64,000 nt of DNA, taken from the NCBI RefSeq assembly GCF_008370495.1, contig NZ_VTUX01000002.1:248001-312000 (forward strand). Direction: 5' to 3'. Each line of letters starts with the position of its first letter. Within the stretch, counting starts at the first letter, position 1. Source of the DNA: Pseudohalioglobus sediminis (GTDB lineage: Bacteria; Pseudomonadota; Gammaproteobacteria; Pseudomonadales; Halieaceae). The notes beneath the pieces were generated by a model that had not been told where the DNA came from, ran no database searches, and saw only the letters and a list, made by a program, of their open reading frames with translations. Shown here one piece after another: positions 40,932-49,967 of the stretch. A program made the position numbers and the translations under genes.

Positions 40932-41399
40932 ATGTCGCAACTGACCAACTTCACCTACGACGAAATCACCATAGGGCAAAGCGCTACGTATGCCAAGACC
41001 GTGCGCGAACTGGACATTCAGTTGTTCGCCGCCGCCTCCGGGGATATCAACCCATTGCACCTCGATGCAGACTTCGCCAGCCAGACCCGCTTCGGCGAGC
41101 GCATCGCCCACGGCATGCTGACAGCGTCCTTTATCTCCGCGGCACTGGCCATGAAACTGCCGGGGCCGGGCTGTATCTTCATGGAACAAACCGTGAAATT
41201 CAGGCTTCCGGTCTGTATCGGTGACACGGTGCGCGTGGAACTCAGCGTGATCGAGAAACAGGATCGCCGCAAAACGGTCACCCTGGACTGCAAAGCCTAC
41301 AACGACAATGACAAGCTGGTGCTGACGGGCACTGCGGTGGTCATGGCGCCAACGGAGAAGCTCGCCCTGCCGATGCCCAAAGCACCGGACTTCGGTTGA
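40932..41399 (+). CDS. MaoC-like (R)-specific enoyl-CoA hydratase
   Basis: The 155-residue hot-dog protein has the hydratase-2 motif FAAASGDINPLHLDADFASQTRFGERIAHGML, with the catalytic Asp and His of the PhaJ family (SGD-x-NPLH). FRLPVCIGDTVRVEL follows. It would hydrate 2-enoyl-CoA to (R)-3-hydroxyacyl-CoA, linking beta-oxidation to polyhydroxyalkanoate or lipid synthesis. It converges with the unknown gene at 41406, stops 6 nt apart. Confidence 0.92.
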   Translation: MSQLTNFTYDEITIGQSATYAKTVRELDIQLFAAASGDINPLHLDADFASQTRFGERIAHGMLTASFISAALAMKLPGPGCIFMEQTVKFRLPVCIGDTVRVELSVIEKQDRRKTVTLDCKAYNDNDKLVLTGTAVVMAPTEKLALPMPKAPDFG

Positions 41400-41405
41400 A
41401 GCGAC

Positions 41406-41909
41406 TCAGGCGTCCTCCTGCCGGGCCTGTTCCTGGTCGTGCAGAAACTGCTGGTAGTCCAGGTACATCAGGCGCAGCATCACCGCCGCATCCCGCCCGG
41501 CGGTGTTAGCCGACAACACCATCACCGAGGGTACTTCGCGCTCCACCGTAACGCCGGTGATACCGAAAATTATGTTATCCGGGTTCCCCTCGGCACCGTA
41601 GGTGTTGATGTTCTGCTGTTGCTGTACCGCGTTGGCCAGATTAGCGAGCAGTACGCTCAGGCTGGACTTGAAGGCGCCGAAATTCAGCGTGCCCTGGTAT
41701 TCGCTGTGATCCAGGGACAGGTCAAAGCGCACGGTGGACTTGTCCTCCATTTGCACGTTGGTCAGGGCCACTCGCTTGCCCGAGGCTATGTCCTTGAACA
41801 GGTTCTTGGCCTTGGTCCGGTTTTCCTGCATGAAGGCGCGATGCAGCAGGTTTACGGATATGGTCAGGAACTGGTCCCTGGGCAGGGTCTGTGTTTCGAT
41901 CTCGGCCAT
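41406..41909 (-). CDS. Conserved-looking protein of unknown function
   Basis: The 167-residue soluble protein begins MAEIETQTLPRDQFLTISVNLLHRAFMQENR. It has mixed alpha/beta composition, an Asn/Gln run (AVQQQQNIN) and an acidic C-terminus (EQARQEDA). No signal peptide, membrane segment or catalytic motif is visible. The reading frame has the codon use of its neighbours and a clear ATG, so I take it as real. I do not recognise the family. Confidence 0.75.
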   Translation of the reverse strand: MAEIETQTLPRDQFLTISVNLLHRAFMQENRTKAKNLFKDIASGKRVALTNVQMEDKSTVRFDLSLDHSEYQGTLNFGAFKSSLSVLLANLANAVQQQQNINTYGAEGNPDNIIFGITGVTVEREVPSVMVLSANTAGRDAAVMLRLMYLDYQQFLHDQEQARQEDA

Positions 41910-42140
41910 GTCTACCTCTGTGCTTGAAAGGTGGCAAGTCTACTGGCAGCGCCCGCCGCAGGCAATCGCCAGGCCCCGCACCGGTCTCCTGGCCGGGGGC
42001 GATCACCGCCGCCAACCGCCACAGCCACTCAGGCGGCCTGCCCCGGCGCCAACTATCTGTTGATATTGCCTGTTTACGGTGGCTGCCAGTTGACTGTTTT
42101 TGTTATTATTTCCGCCCGAATTCTGACTGGCAAACTGACC

Positions 42141-42896
42141 ATGCGCAAGGGTCCTGCTACAGGACAATACCGCCTCCGCCAGCGCGCACCCAGCCGTGCG
42201 GGATGGTTCGTGGCGTTGTGCCTGGGTGCGGCCCATGGCAACGTCGGCGCCGAATCGCAACAGGGTTACGAGAGCAAACCCCTGCGCGAAACAGTGCCCG
42301 ACTACAGCCAGGAACTGGAAGACGCCCATGTTTCGCGCCTACAGAACCTGCTGCGCTCCTACCACCGCGAACAGCAGGAAGCCGCCCATTCCCAGCCGAC
42401 CGCCGAGGAACTCGATGCCCGGGTGCAGGCCAGCGAAGCGGCAGCCGGACTGGACCGCATCCCCTACAACGTCAGCAAGGTCTACCTGAGTGGTGTCGAA
42501 GGCAGCATGGCGCTGGCTGAAATCACGCGCCGCCTTGCCGATCCGGGCATTCCCGAGAGCCGCCGCGACAACAGCCCGGTATGCGCCATTCGCACCTACC
42601 TGTTCGGCAACCTGATAGCCGGCGAAAGCCGCAGCCTGCGCCCCGTGGGCAAGCATCACTACCTACTTAAGCACAACCTGCAGCCGGGCAAAACCACGCT
42701 CAGTATCGCCGGCCACAGCTGGGAAGTGCACATACCCGAGGACAGCCACAGCCAGGCCTACCTGATCACGCTGTACAAACCTCCCGGCACTGAACCTCAG
42801 TTCCACGTGTTCCCGGTGGCAGACCTGCTGGCGGCAGACGATGCCCACATCCCCGCCTGGCTGCCGAACGACCTGCAGATCAAGCGCCCTGGATGA
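42141..42896 (+). CDS. Exported protein of unknown function upstream of mnmC
   Basis: The 251-residue protein starts MRKGPATGQY and has a basic N-region followed by GWFVALCLGAAHGNVGA, a probable signal peptide with cleavage near residue 38. The mature part has a charged helical segment (about 50-90) and a beta-rich C-domain. Its stop overlaps the mnmC start (ATGA), so the two genes are translationally coupled. I do not recognise the domain and see no active-site motif. Confidence 0.75.
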   Translation: MRKGPATGQYRLRQRAPSRAGWFVALCLGAAHGNVGAESQQGYESKPLRETVPDYSQELEDAHVSRLQNLLRSYHREQQEAAHSQPTAEELDARVQASEAAAGLDRIPYNVSKVYLSGVEGSMALAEITRRLADPGIPESRRDNSPVCAIRTYLFGNLIAGESRSLRPVGKHHYLLKHNLQPGKTTLSIAGHSWEVHIPEDSHSQAYLITLYKPPGTEPQFHVFPVADLLAADDAHIPAWLPNDLQIKRPG

Positions 42897-44902
42897 AGCG
42901 TGACAACACCCCTTGGGGGCCAACGCCGGCAGCGGCGCTGGAGTGGCGTGCCAACGGTGAACCTTTTTCCACCCGTTTCGAAGACGTCTACTTCGCCCGG
43001 GACCATGGCCTGGAGGAAAGTCGCCACGTCTTCCTCCACGGCAATGACCTGCCTGCTCGCTGGCGGGGCTTCACGGGTGACAGCTTCTGCATCGCCGAAA
43101 CCGGATTTGGCACCGGGCTGAATTTCCTGCTTACCTGGCAGGCCTGGGATGCGCTGGCGGAGCCGCGCCCGCGCCTGCACTATATTTCCATAGAGAAGTA
43201 CCCACTGGATGCCCGGCAACTGGCGCGAGCACTGCGCCCCTGGACGGAACTGGCACCGCTGGCGGAGCAACTGTTCGCGGCCTGGCCAGGCCGTCTGCGC
43301 GGGCAACACCGGATCTGCCTGGCTGGGGGTGCGCTGACACTCGACCTGTGGTGGGAAGAAGCCAATGCCGCGCTGGCCGATCTCGCGTCCCATGGGCCGC
43401 TGGTGGACGCCTGGTATCTCGACGGCTTCGCACCATCACGCAACGGCCAGATGTGGCAACCTGAACTGTTCCTGGACATGTCGAGGCTGTCGCGGCCGCA
43501 AGCGACGGTAAGCACCTTTACCGCGGCCGGCGCGGTACGCAGGGGCCTGCAGGCTGCTGGCTTTGGCATGCGCAAGACACCTGGCTACGGCCGCAAGCGC
43601 GACTCTCTGACGGGTATTGCAGAAACTGTCGCGCGCCCTGCGGCGCACGTGGAAACACCCTGGGACCTGGCAGCCACCCCCGCATCAAGGCCAGAAACGG
43701 CACTGATTATTGGCGCAGGTCTCGCCGGCGCGACGCTTGCCCACGCCCTGGCGGCCCGCGGCGTAAAGGTCACCGTGGCGGACAGTGCCGGCATTGCCGG
43801 CGCAGCTTCAGGGAACGCGCAGGGAATCCTCTACACCCGCTTGTCACCGAAGCACTCCCAACTCACCGATTTCGCGCTGCAGAGCTTTCGTCATGCCAGC
43901 CACTTCTATCGCCAGTTGTTCGCCAGCGGGGTGCTTGCAGCAGACCGCGATGGCGAACTCTGCGGCAGTTTCCACCTGCATGAAAACCCGGCAGAGCTGG
44001 CGCAGATGCACGACCAGTTGCAGGGCCTTGAAGACCTCGCCAGCGTGGTGGACAGGAACCAGGCTACAGAGCTTCTGGGGGCGCAGCCGGCGGCAGCGGG
44101 CTACTGGTTCCCGGCGTCCGGCTGGCTGAATCCGCCGGCAGTTTGCCGGGGTCTGCTGCAGTCACCGGGCATCAATGTGCTGGAGCACTGCGGCAGCCTG
44201 CAGCTGGCGCGCGGCAGTGACGGCTGGAGAACGCAGGACGTCAACGGGCGTACCCTCGCGACAGCTGATGTCGCCATTGTCTGCACCGGGGTGGCAAGCC
44301 AGCTCTTCACCGGCCTGCACTGGCTGCCGATCCAGTCCATACGCGGTCAAACCACACTCATCCCGGCGGTACCGGGGAGCGAGGGCCTGCGCGCCGCAGT
44401 CTGTCACCGGGGTTACATCTCGCCACCGCGCCTCGGCACGCACTGCATCGGCGCCAGTTTCAAGCTGCGCGACCCGGACAGCGGCGAACGCGAGGCAGAG
44501 CACCGTGAAAACATCGACAAACTGATCGCCGCCCTGCCCCGGCTGGAGGCCGAACTGGGTGCACTGGACGTTCGGCAACTGTCTGGCCGGGTCGGTTTTC
44601 GCTGCGCCTCGCCGGACTACCTGCCCATTGCCGGTCCGGTACCGGACCGCACCGGGTTCTTGCAACAGTTCGCGTCTCTGCGTAAGAATGCGCGTCAGCT
44701 CGTCAATCAGCGAGGCAGTTACATGCCCGGTCTCTACGTCAGCACCGCCCACGGTTCCCGGGGGCTCACCTCCGCTCCCTTGTGCGCGCAGGTCCTCGCC
44801 TCTGCAATCTGCCATGAGGCGCCACCGCTGTCCCGGGAATTGTTACGTGCGCTCTCGCCCGCCCGTTTCCTGATACGCGACCTGTCGCGAAACCGTATCT
44901 GA
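42893..44902 (+). CDS. mnmC: Bifunctional tRNA wobble-uridine modification enzyme MnmC
   Basis: The 669-residue protein has two fused domains. The N-terminal SAM methyltransferase has IAETGFGTGLNFLLTWQAW and WYLDGFAPSRNGQMW. The C-terminal FAD oxidoreductase (from about 265) has ALIIGAGLAGATLAHALAARG, SGNAQGILYTRLSP and YVSTAHGSRGLTSAPL. It removes the carboxymethyl group from cmnm5s2U and then methylates nm5s2U at tRNA position 34. Length matches the E. coli protein. It overlaps its neighbours on both sides (ATGA, TGATG). Confidence 0.97.
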   Translation: MKRDNTPWGPTPAAALEWRANGEPFSTRFEDVYFARDHGLEESRHVFLHGNDLPARWRGFTGDSFCIAETGFGTGLNFLLTWQAWDALAEPRPRLHYISIEKYPLDARQLARALRPWTELAPLAEQLFAAWPGRLRGQHRICLAGGALTLDLWWEEANAALADLASHGPLVDAWYLDGFAPSRNGQMWQPELFLDMSRLSRPQATVSTFTAAGAVRRGLQAAGFGMRKTPGYGRKRDSLTGIAETVARPAAHVETPWDLAATPASRPETALIIGAGLAGATLAHALAARGVKVTVADSAGIAGAASGNAQGILYTRLSPKHSQLTDFALQSFRHASHFYRQLFASGVLAADRDGELCGSFHLHENPAELAQMHDQLQGLEDLASVVDRNQATELLGAQPAAAGYWFPASGWLNPPAVCRGLLQSPGINVLEHCGSLQLARGSDGWRTQDVNGRTLATADVAIVCTGVASQLFTGLHWLPIQSIRGQTTLIPAVPGSEGLRAAVCHRGYISPPRLGTHCIGASFKLRDPDSGEREAEHRENIDKLIAALPRLEAELGALDVRQLSGRVGFRCASPDYLPIAGPVPDRTGFLQQFASLRKNARQLVNQRGSYMPGLYVSTAHGSRGLTSAPLCAQVLASAICHEAPPLSRELLRALSPARFLIRDLSRNRI

Positions 44903-45681
44903 TGCGCCGCGCTCCCCTCATACTGCTGTGCCTGCTGTTGTCACTGCCGGCGGCTGCCGTTGAACAATATGGCTACCGTGTACTGGAGCGCAAACCCCAC
45001 GACCGTGCCAACTTCGTCCAGGGCCTGGAAATCCAGGACGGCAAGCTGTACGTCAGCTCCGGGAACTACGGCCAGTCGCGGCTGATGCGCTACGACTTCG
45101 CCAGCGGCGAACTGGAAGTGAGCAAGCGGCTGCATCCCAGACTGTTCGCCGAGGGGCTGACCCTGTTCGGTAATTCTATCTACCAGCTGACCTGGCGCGA
45201 GCGCCTGCTGCTGGTGTTCGACCGCGACACCATGGAACCGCTCAGGACCCACCCCTTGCCCGGTGAAGGCTGGGGCCTGACCAACAACGGCGAGCACCTG
45301 ATCTACAGCGACGGCAGTGACCGCCTGTTTTTCCTGGACCCGGCGACGCAACAGTTCGCGCGCACGGTGACCGTCACCGAGAACGGCCGGCCGCTGCGCC
45401 GAATCAATGAGCTGGAGTGGATCGACGGAAAAATCTGGGCCAACGTCTGGCAGACCGAGCGTGTAGTCGTGATTGACCCTGACACCGGCGTGGTTACCGC
45501 CAGCATCGATCTCCGTGACCTGCTGGCTACCAGCGACCGGCGGGGCGACACCGACGTACTCAACGGCATCGCCCGTGACCCTGTCGACGGCGCCATCTGG
45601 GTAACAGGCAAGCGCTGGCCCTGGCTCTACCGGATTGAACTGGTGAGTAAAAACCGGCCGCCGTCGGCTGAATCGCGCTAG
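44902..45681 (+). CDS. Glutaminyl-peptide cyclotransferase (plant-type beta-propeller QC)
   Basis: The 259-residue protein has a signal peptide (1-19, PAAA-VEQ) and a five-bladed propeller sequence. Typical segments are NFVQGLEIQDGKLYVSSGNYGQSRL, AEGLTLFGNSIYQLTWRE, GEGWGLTNNGEHLIYSDGSDRL, RINELEWIDGKIWANVWQT and LNGIARDPVDGAIWVTGKRWP. The Glu in LNGIA/NELEW regions is typical of bacterial QCs. It would cyclise N-terminal Gln of periplasmic proteins to pyroglutamate. It is coupled to mnmC by TGATG. Confidence 0.92.
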   Translation: MRRAPLILLCLLLSLPAAAVEQYGYRVLERKPHDRANFVQGLEIQDGKLYVSSGNYGQSRLMRYDFASGELEVSKRLHPRLFAEGLTLFGNSIYQLTWRERLLLVFDRDTMEPLRTHPLPGEGWGLTNNGEHLIYSDGSDRLFFLDPATQQFARTVTVTENGRPLRRINELEWIDGKIWANVWQTERVVVIDPDTGVVTASIDLRDLLATSDRRGDTDVLNGIARDPVDGAIWVTGKRWPWLYRIELVSKNRPPSAESR

Positions 45682-45717
45682 AATAGCCCCCTTCGTTTTT
45701 TTCCACAGAGACCACTG

Positions 45718-48669
45718 ATGAGTATGCCACTCCCCGAGGCACATGACGCCTTTGAACCCGTACGCCAACACCGTGTCGACGCACTGAACCTGACGGTACA
45801 GGAGTTCCGACACCGCGAAACCGGGGCGATGCACTATCATCTTGCCGCCAGCAGCAGTGAAAACGTGTTCCTGGTGGCGTTGCGCACGGTGCCGGAGGAC
45901 TCCACCGGGGTCGCCCATATACTTGAGCACACGGCGCTGTGTGGCAGTGAGCGCTACCCGGTCCGCGACCCCTTTTTCATGATGCTGCGCCGCTCACTGA
46001 ACACGTTTATGAACGCCTTCACCAGCTCGGACTGGACCGCCTACCCCTTTGCCAGCCAGAACCGCAAGGATTTCAGGAACCTGCTCGAGGTCTACCTGGA
46101 CGCGGTGTTCTTCTCCCGGCTCGACCCGCTCGATTTTGCCCAGGAAGGCCACCGCGTGGAGTTCGCCAGCGCTGACGACCCGCAGAGTGAGCTGGTGTTC
46201 AAGGGCGTGGTATTCAATGAAATGAAAGGCGCCATGAGCTCCATACCCAGCGTGCTGTGGGGAAAACTGTGTGAGCACCTGTTTCCCAATACCACCTACC
46301 ACTACAACAGCGGCGGTGAACCCGAACACATTCCCGACCTGAGTTATGAGCAATTGCTGGCTTTTTACCGCAGCCACTACCATCCCACCAATGCTATTTT
46401 CATGACCTTCGGTGACATCAGCGCCGCCGAGCACCAACAGGTATTCGAAGAGCGCGCGCTTCACCGTTTCACGCGACAGGACCTGCGCATCCAGGTTCCC
46501 GCGGAGCAACGCCTGCCCAGCCCACAGCGGGTGCACGATCGCTATGCCTTCGACGACGGCGACGACCTCAGCAACCGGACTCACCTGGTAATGGGATGGA
46601 TGCTCGGGGAAAGCACGGACCTGGAGCAGATGCTGGAAGCACAGCTGCTGTCCAGCGTACTACTGGAGAATAGCGGCTCGCCATTACAGCAGGCGCTGGA
46701 AACCACGTCGCTTGGCCAGGCGCCCTCGCCGCTCTGCGGGCTGGAGGACTCCATGCGCGAAATGGTTTTCGTATGCGGGCTCGAAGGCAGCGAAGCCGAA
46801 CACCGGGATGCTTTCGAAGAAATGGTGCTGGACGTATTGCAGGACCTGGTCGAGAACGGCGTCGGCCACGACAGGCTGCAGGCGATTCTGCATCAACTGG
46901 AGTTACACCAGCGCGAGGTCAGCGGCGACGGCTACCCCTATGGGCTGCAGCTTATCCTGCAGGCGCTGGGCTGCGCCACACATTACAGCGACCCGGTGCC
47001 GATGCTTGATATCGACCCGGTCATGGCAACGTTGCGCGAACGCATCGAAGACCCGGATTACATCAAGCGACTGGCACGGCAACTGCTGGTAGACAACACG
47101 CACCGGGTGACCCTGGTGATGGAACCGGACCAGACACTCTCCAGCGAACGCATGCGTCGCGAGCGCGAGCGTCTCGCCGCGCTGCGCGCCGGGATGAGTC
47201 CTGCCGACGAACAGGCCACCATCAAGCTGGCGAAGGACCTGGAAGCACGACAGCAACAGCAGGACGACGACAGCATCCTGCCGCGCGTCGAACTGGCGGA
47301 CGTGCCGGCGAGCCTGCCCGAACTGGCGTACCGTGAACACGACCTCGGCGGCGTTAACCTGACCACCTACGCACAGGGCACCAATGGCCTGGTGTACCAG
47401 CAGGTGGTCAGCCCCCTGCCCGCCATTACCGAATCCCAGCGCAGGGTGCTGCCGCTTTACAGCAGCTTCCTCAGCGAACTGGGCCTGGGCGACAGTGGTT
47501 ATGCAGAAACCCAGCATCGGCAATCGGCCGAGGTCGGTTCCATCCACGCCTTCACTTCGATGCGCGGCGCCGTGAGCGACGCCCAGTCGCTGCGGGCGAA
47601 CTTTGTGCTGTCCTCCAAGGCGCTGCTGCGTAACCTCGAGCAGCAATCACAACTCATGTCAGACACCCTGCACAGCGTGCGTTTCGACGAGGTTGCGCGC
47701 ATGCGCGAACTGGTCAGCCAGCAGCGTGCTCGCCGGGAGCAATCAGTGACCGGCAACGGACACGGCCTGGCCATGGCCGCCTGTTGCGCCGGCATGAGCC
47801 CGCTGGCAAAACTCAACCACGAACTCAGTGGACTGGCGGGAATTCGCCAGCTGCGCCAGCTGGACGAATCCCTGGATGCTGCGGATGCAGCGGAGGCGTT
47901 TGCGGCGGAACTGGCGTCGTTACACCGCCAGGTGACCGCGATGCCACGTCAGCTGCTGGCGGTGGCGGAAGCGGACGCGATCGATGATGTTGTCAGCACC
48001 GCAGCCAACACCTGGAACACGATAGATCCAGTGGACACCGCTACATTCAGCGCAGTGCCGGTGCAGGAATCGCGCGCCGAGTTCTGGGTCGCCAATACGC
48101 AGGTGAATTTCTGCGCGCGCGCTTACCCCACCGTGCCTGTAGGCCACCCGGACGCCGCGGCGCTGACGGTATTGGGTGGATTCCTGCGCAACGGCTTCCT
48201 GCACCGCGCAGTGCGTGAACAGGGCGGCGCCTATGGCGGCGGCGCCTCCCAGGACTCCAGCATCGCAGCGTTTCGCTTCTACTCCTATCGCGATCCACGG
48301 CTCGCAGACACGCTCGCTGACTTTGATGCATCAGTCGCCTGGCTGCTGCGGGAGAAGCATTCCGGCCAGGCGCTCGAAGAAAGCATACTGGGCGTCATCG
48401 GTAGTCTCGACAAACCCAGCTCTCCTGCCGGCGAAGCCAAACAGCATTTCCACAACAGGCTGTTCGGCCGCAGCCATGCGCAACGCGAAGCCTTCCGCCA
48501 GCAGATCCTTGCGGTGACGCTGGAGGACCTGCGACGCGTGGGCGAAACCTACCTGCGCCCGGAGCGGGCCAGCACTGCGGTGGTCAGCAACACCTCTACA
48601 CTGGACAACAACGCCACACTGGTGGCTGAGCTGGGCCTGAAAGTAGAGATGTTGCAGCCCGGACGTTAG
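45718..48669 (+). CDS. Peptidase M16 family metalloprotease (presequence protease/Cym1 type)
   Basis: The 983-residue protein carries the inverted zinc motif H67-ILE-H71 (AHILEHTALCGSERYPVRDPF), which with a downstream Glu (GVVFNEMKGAMSS) binds zinc. Four M16 domains and the central linker match the one-chain PreP architecture. The inactive C-terminal half contains GAYGGGASQDSSIAAFRFYSYRDPR. No signal peptide is seen, so it is probably cytoplasmic and degrades short peptides. Its TAG overlaps the TAA of the convergent CpxP-like gene. Confidence 0.95.
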   Translation: MSMPLPEAHDAFEPVRQHRVDALNLTVQEFRHRETGAMHYHLAASSSENVFLVALRTVPEDSTGVAHILEHTALCGSERYPVRDPFFMMLRRSLNTFMNAFTSSDWTAYPFASQNRKDFRNLLEVYLDAVFFSRLDPLDFAQEGHRVEFASADDPQSELVFKGVVFNEMKGAMSSIPSVLWGKLCEHLFPNTTYHYNSGGEPEHIPDLSYEQLLAFYRSHYHPTNAIFMTFGDISAAEHQQVFEERALHRFTRQDLRIQVPAEQRLPSPQRVHDRYAFDDGDDLSNRTHLVMGWMLGESTDLEQMLEAQLLSSVLLENSGSPLQQALETTSLGQAPSPLCGLEDSMREMVFVCGLEGSEAEHRDAFEEMVLDVLQDLVENGVGHDRLQAILHQLELHQREVSGDGYPYGLQLILQALGCATHYSDPVPMLDIDPVMATLRERIEDPDYIKRLARQLLVDNTHRVTLVMEPDQTLSSERMRRERERLAALRAGMSPADEQATIKLAKDLEARQQQQDDDSILPRVELADVPASLPELAYREHDLGGVNLTTYAQGTNGLVYQQVVSPLPAITESQRRVLPLYSSFLSELGLGDSGYAETQHRQSAEVGSIHAFTSMRGAVSDAQSLRANFVLSSKALLRNLEQQSQLMSDTLHSVRFDEVARMRELVSQQRARREQSVTGNGHGLAMAACCAGMSPLAKLNHELSGLAGIRQLRQLDESLDAADAAEAFAAELASLHRQVTAMPRQLLAVAEADAIDDVVSTAANTWNTIDPVDTATFSAVPVQESRAEFWVANTQVNFCARAYPTVPVGHPDAAALTVLGGFLRNGFLHRAVREQGGAYGGGASQDSSIAAFRFYSYRDPRLADTLADFDASVAWLLREKHSGQALEESILGVIGSLDKPSSPAGEAKQHFHNRLFGRSHAQREAFRQQILAVTLEDLRRVGETYLRPERASTAVVSNTSTLDNNATLVAELGLKVEMLQPGR

Positions 48670-49109
48670 CGAAAGGGGCGTTTTTTAGCACGCTGTTCGC
48701 GGCTGGCCGACAGCCGCTCCATGTCAGCCTGCTGTTCCGGCGTCAGGATGGCATAGATCTCGGCAGTGGCTTCAGTCATGCTGTACGAAGTGCGTGCCGC
48801 GATCTGTCCAAGCTCGTCGCTGAGGCGGCGCGCTTCATCGGCGTCGAAGTCTGCGCGCATGTCCCGCAATGCAGTACGGATTTCACCCATACGCTGGTGG
48901 TCTGCGCTGGCATCCGCGCGACGCTGCTCCAGTATGGCCTCCACCTGCTGCTGCTGCGTAGCGTTCAGGTCGAGCTTTTCCGTCATGTGCTGCAACATGC
49001 GCTCGGGACTGTGTCCGCCGGGCTGGGCCATCGCCAGCGTGGCAGTGGACAGGGACAACACGCCAGTCAGCAACGCGCCGCCAAACAGTGTTTTCATTGA
49101 TGTTTTCAT
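48666..49109 (-). CDS. Spy/CpxP-like periplasmic protein
   Basis: The 147-residue protein has a signal peptide (about 1-28, AMA-QPGG) and two LTXXQ-type segments, LDLNATQQQQVEAILEQRR and AILTPEQQADMERL, in an otherwise helical, charged chain. It fits the CpxP/Spy chaperone family. It is transcribed away from cpxR across a promoter region with CpxR-box sequences, the same arrangement as cpxP-cpxRA in enterobacteria. It probably senses misfolded envelope proteins and dampens CpxA. Confidence 0.9.
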   Translation of the reverse strand: MKTSMKTLFGGALLTGVLSLSTATLAMAQPGGHSPERMLQHMTEKLDLNATQQQQVEAILEQRRADASADHQRMGEIRTALRDMRADFDADEARRLSDELGQIAARTSYSMTEATAEIYAILTPEQQADMERLSASREQRAKKRPFR

Positions 49110-49209
49110 CTGTGTCTCTCCTCATGGGGCTGTTAACAGGCGCCACCTGTTTGTGAACGCCGTGACGATTACTCTAGCGACGGACCCTGTTAAGCTCTGC
49201 ACGGCCGCG

Positions 49210-49224
49210 GTAAAGAATTGTTAA
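49210..49224 (+). promoter_or_regulatory. CpxR box in the cpxP-cpxR divergent promoter
   Basis: GTAAA (49210-49214), five bases, then GTTAA (49220-49224) matches the CpxR consensus of two GTAAA repeats about one helical turn apart with one change. A further GTAAA occurs at 49240. The location between the divergent genes fits autoregulation. Confidence 0.65.
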
Positions 49225-49265
49225 CGACGGGTGACATGGGTAAAGGCCGCGTTCACAATTGCGCT

Positions 49266-49967
49266 ATGGAATCACGTGTACTGCTGGTCGATGACGACCA
49301 GGAACTCTGTGAACTGCTGGCGGACTATCTGCAACAGCAGGGCTTTCAGGTGCACGCCGTGCACGACGGCGACACAGCACTGCCAGAAATCGAAAGACAA
49401 GCTTACGACGCCGTGGTGCTCGACATCATGCTGCCGGGAACACAGGGGCTGGACATACTGCGCAAGCTGCGCGAGTCCAGCCACATCCCGGTAATCATGT
49501 TGACTGCGAGGGGCGAAGACACCGATCGCATAGTCGGCCTGGAACTGGGCGCCGATGATTACCTGCCCAAACCCTGCAATCCCCGCGAACTGGTAGCAAG
49601 GCTTCGTGCTGTACTCCGGCGCAGTGGCGGCGAAGACAACAGGGGCACATCCGCTGCCGTGGAGATAAGCGCCGGCGACACCCGGCTGAACAGCGCCACC
49701 CGCGAAGCCAGCCATGGTCAACACAACCTCGCCCTGACCAGTGCCGAATTCAACCTGCTGCGCCTGCTGGTGTCGCGGGCCGGCAGGGCCGTGGACAAGG
49801 AGACGCTCAGCCGCGAGGCCCTGGGCCGGCCGCTTTCGGCCTATGACCGCAGCGTGGACGTGCACATCAGCAAAATCCGCCGCAAGCTCGCTGCCGCTGG
49901 CGCCACAGACCTGATTGTCAGCGTTCGGGGCCAGGGCTACCAGTTCGCTGTGGACGCCTCCGCCTGA
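49266..49967 (+). CDS. cpxR: Response regulator CpxR
   Basis: The 233-residue OmpR-family regulator has the receiver phosphoacceptor Asp53 (VVLDIMLPG), acidic pair Asp9/Asp10 and Lys102 (DDYLPKPCNPRELVARLRAVLRR). The winged-helix output domain ends ISKIRRKL...VSVRGQGYQF. The sequence GLELGADDYLPKP closely follows E. coli CpxR. In-frame ATGs upstream would place coding over the CpxR box, so I use 49266 despite a weak ribosome site. cpxA overlaps its stop (TGATG). Confidence 0.94.
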   Translation: MESRVLLVDDDQELCELLADYLQQQGFQVHAVHDGDTALPEIERQAYDAVVLDIMLPGTQGLDILRKLRESSHIPVIMLTARGEDTDRIVGLELGADDYLPKPCNPRELVARLRAVLRRSGGEDNRGTSAAVEISAGDTRLNSATREASHGQHNLALTSAEFNLLRLLVSRAGRAVDKETLSREALGRPLSAYDRSVDVHISKIRRKLAAAGATDLIVSVRGQGYQFAVDASA

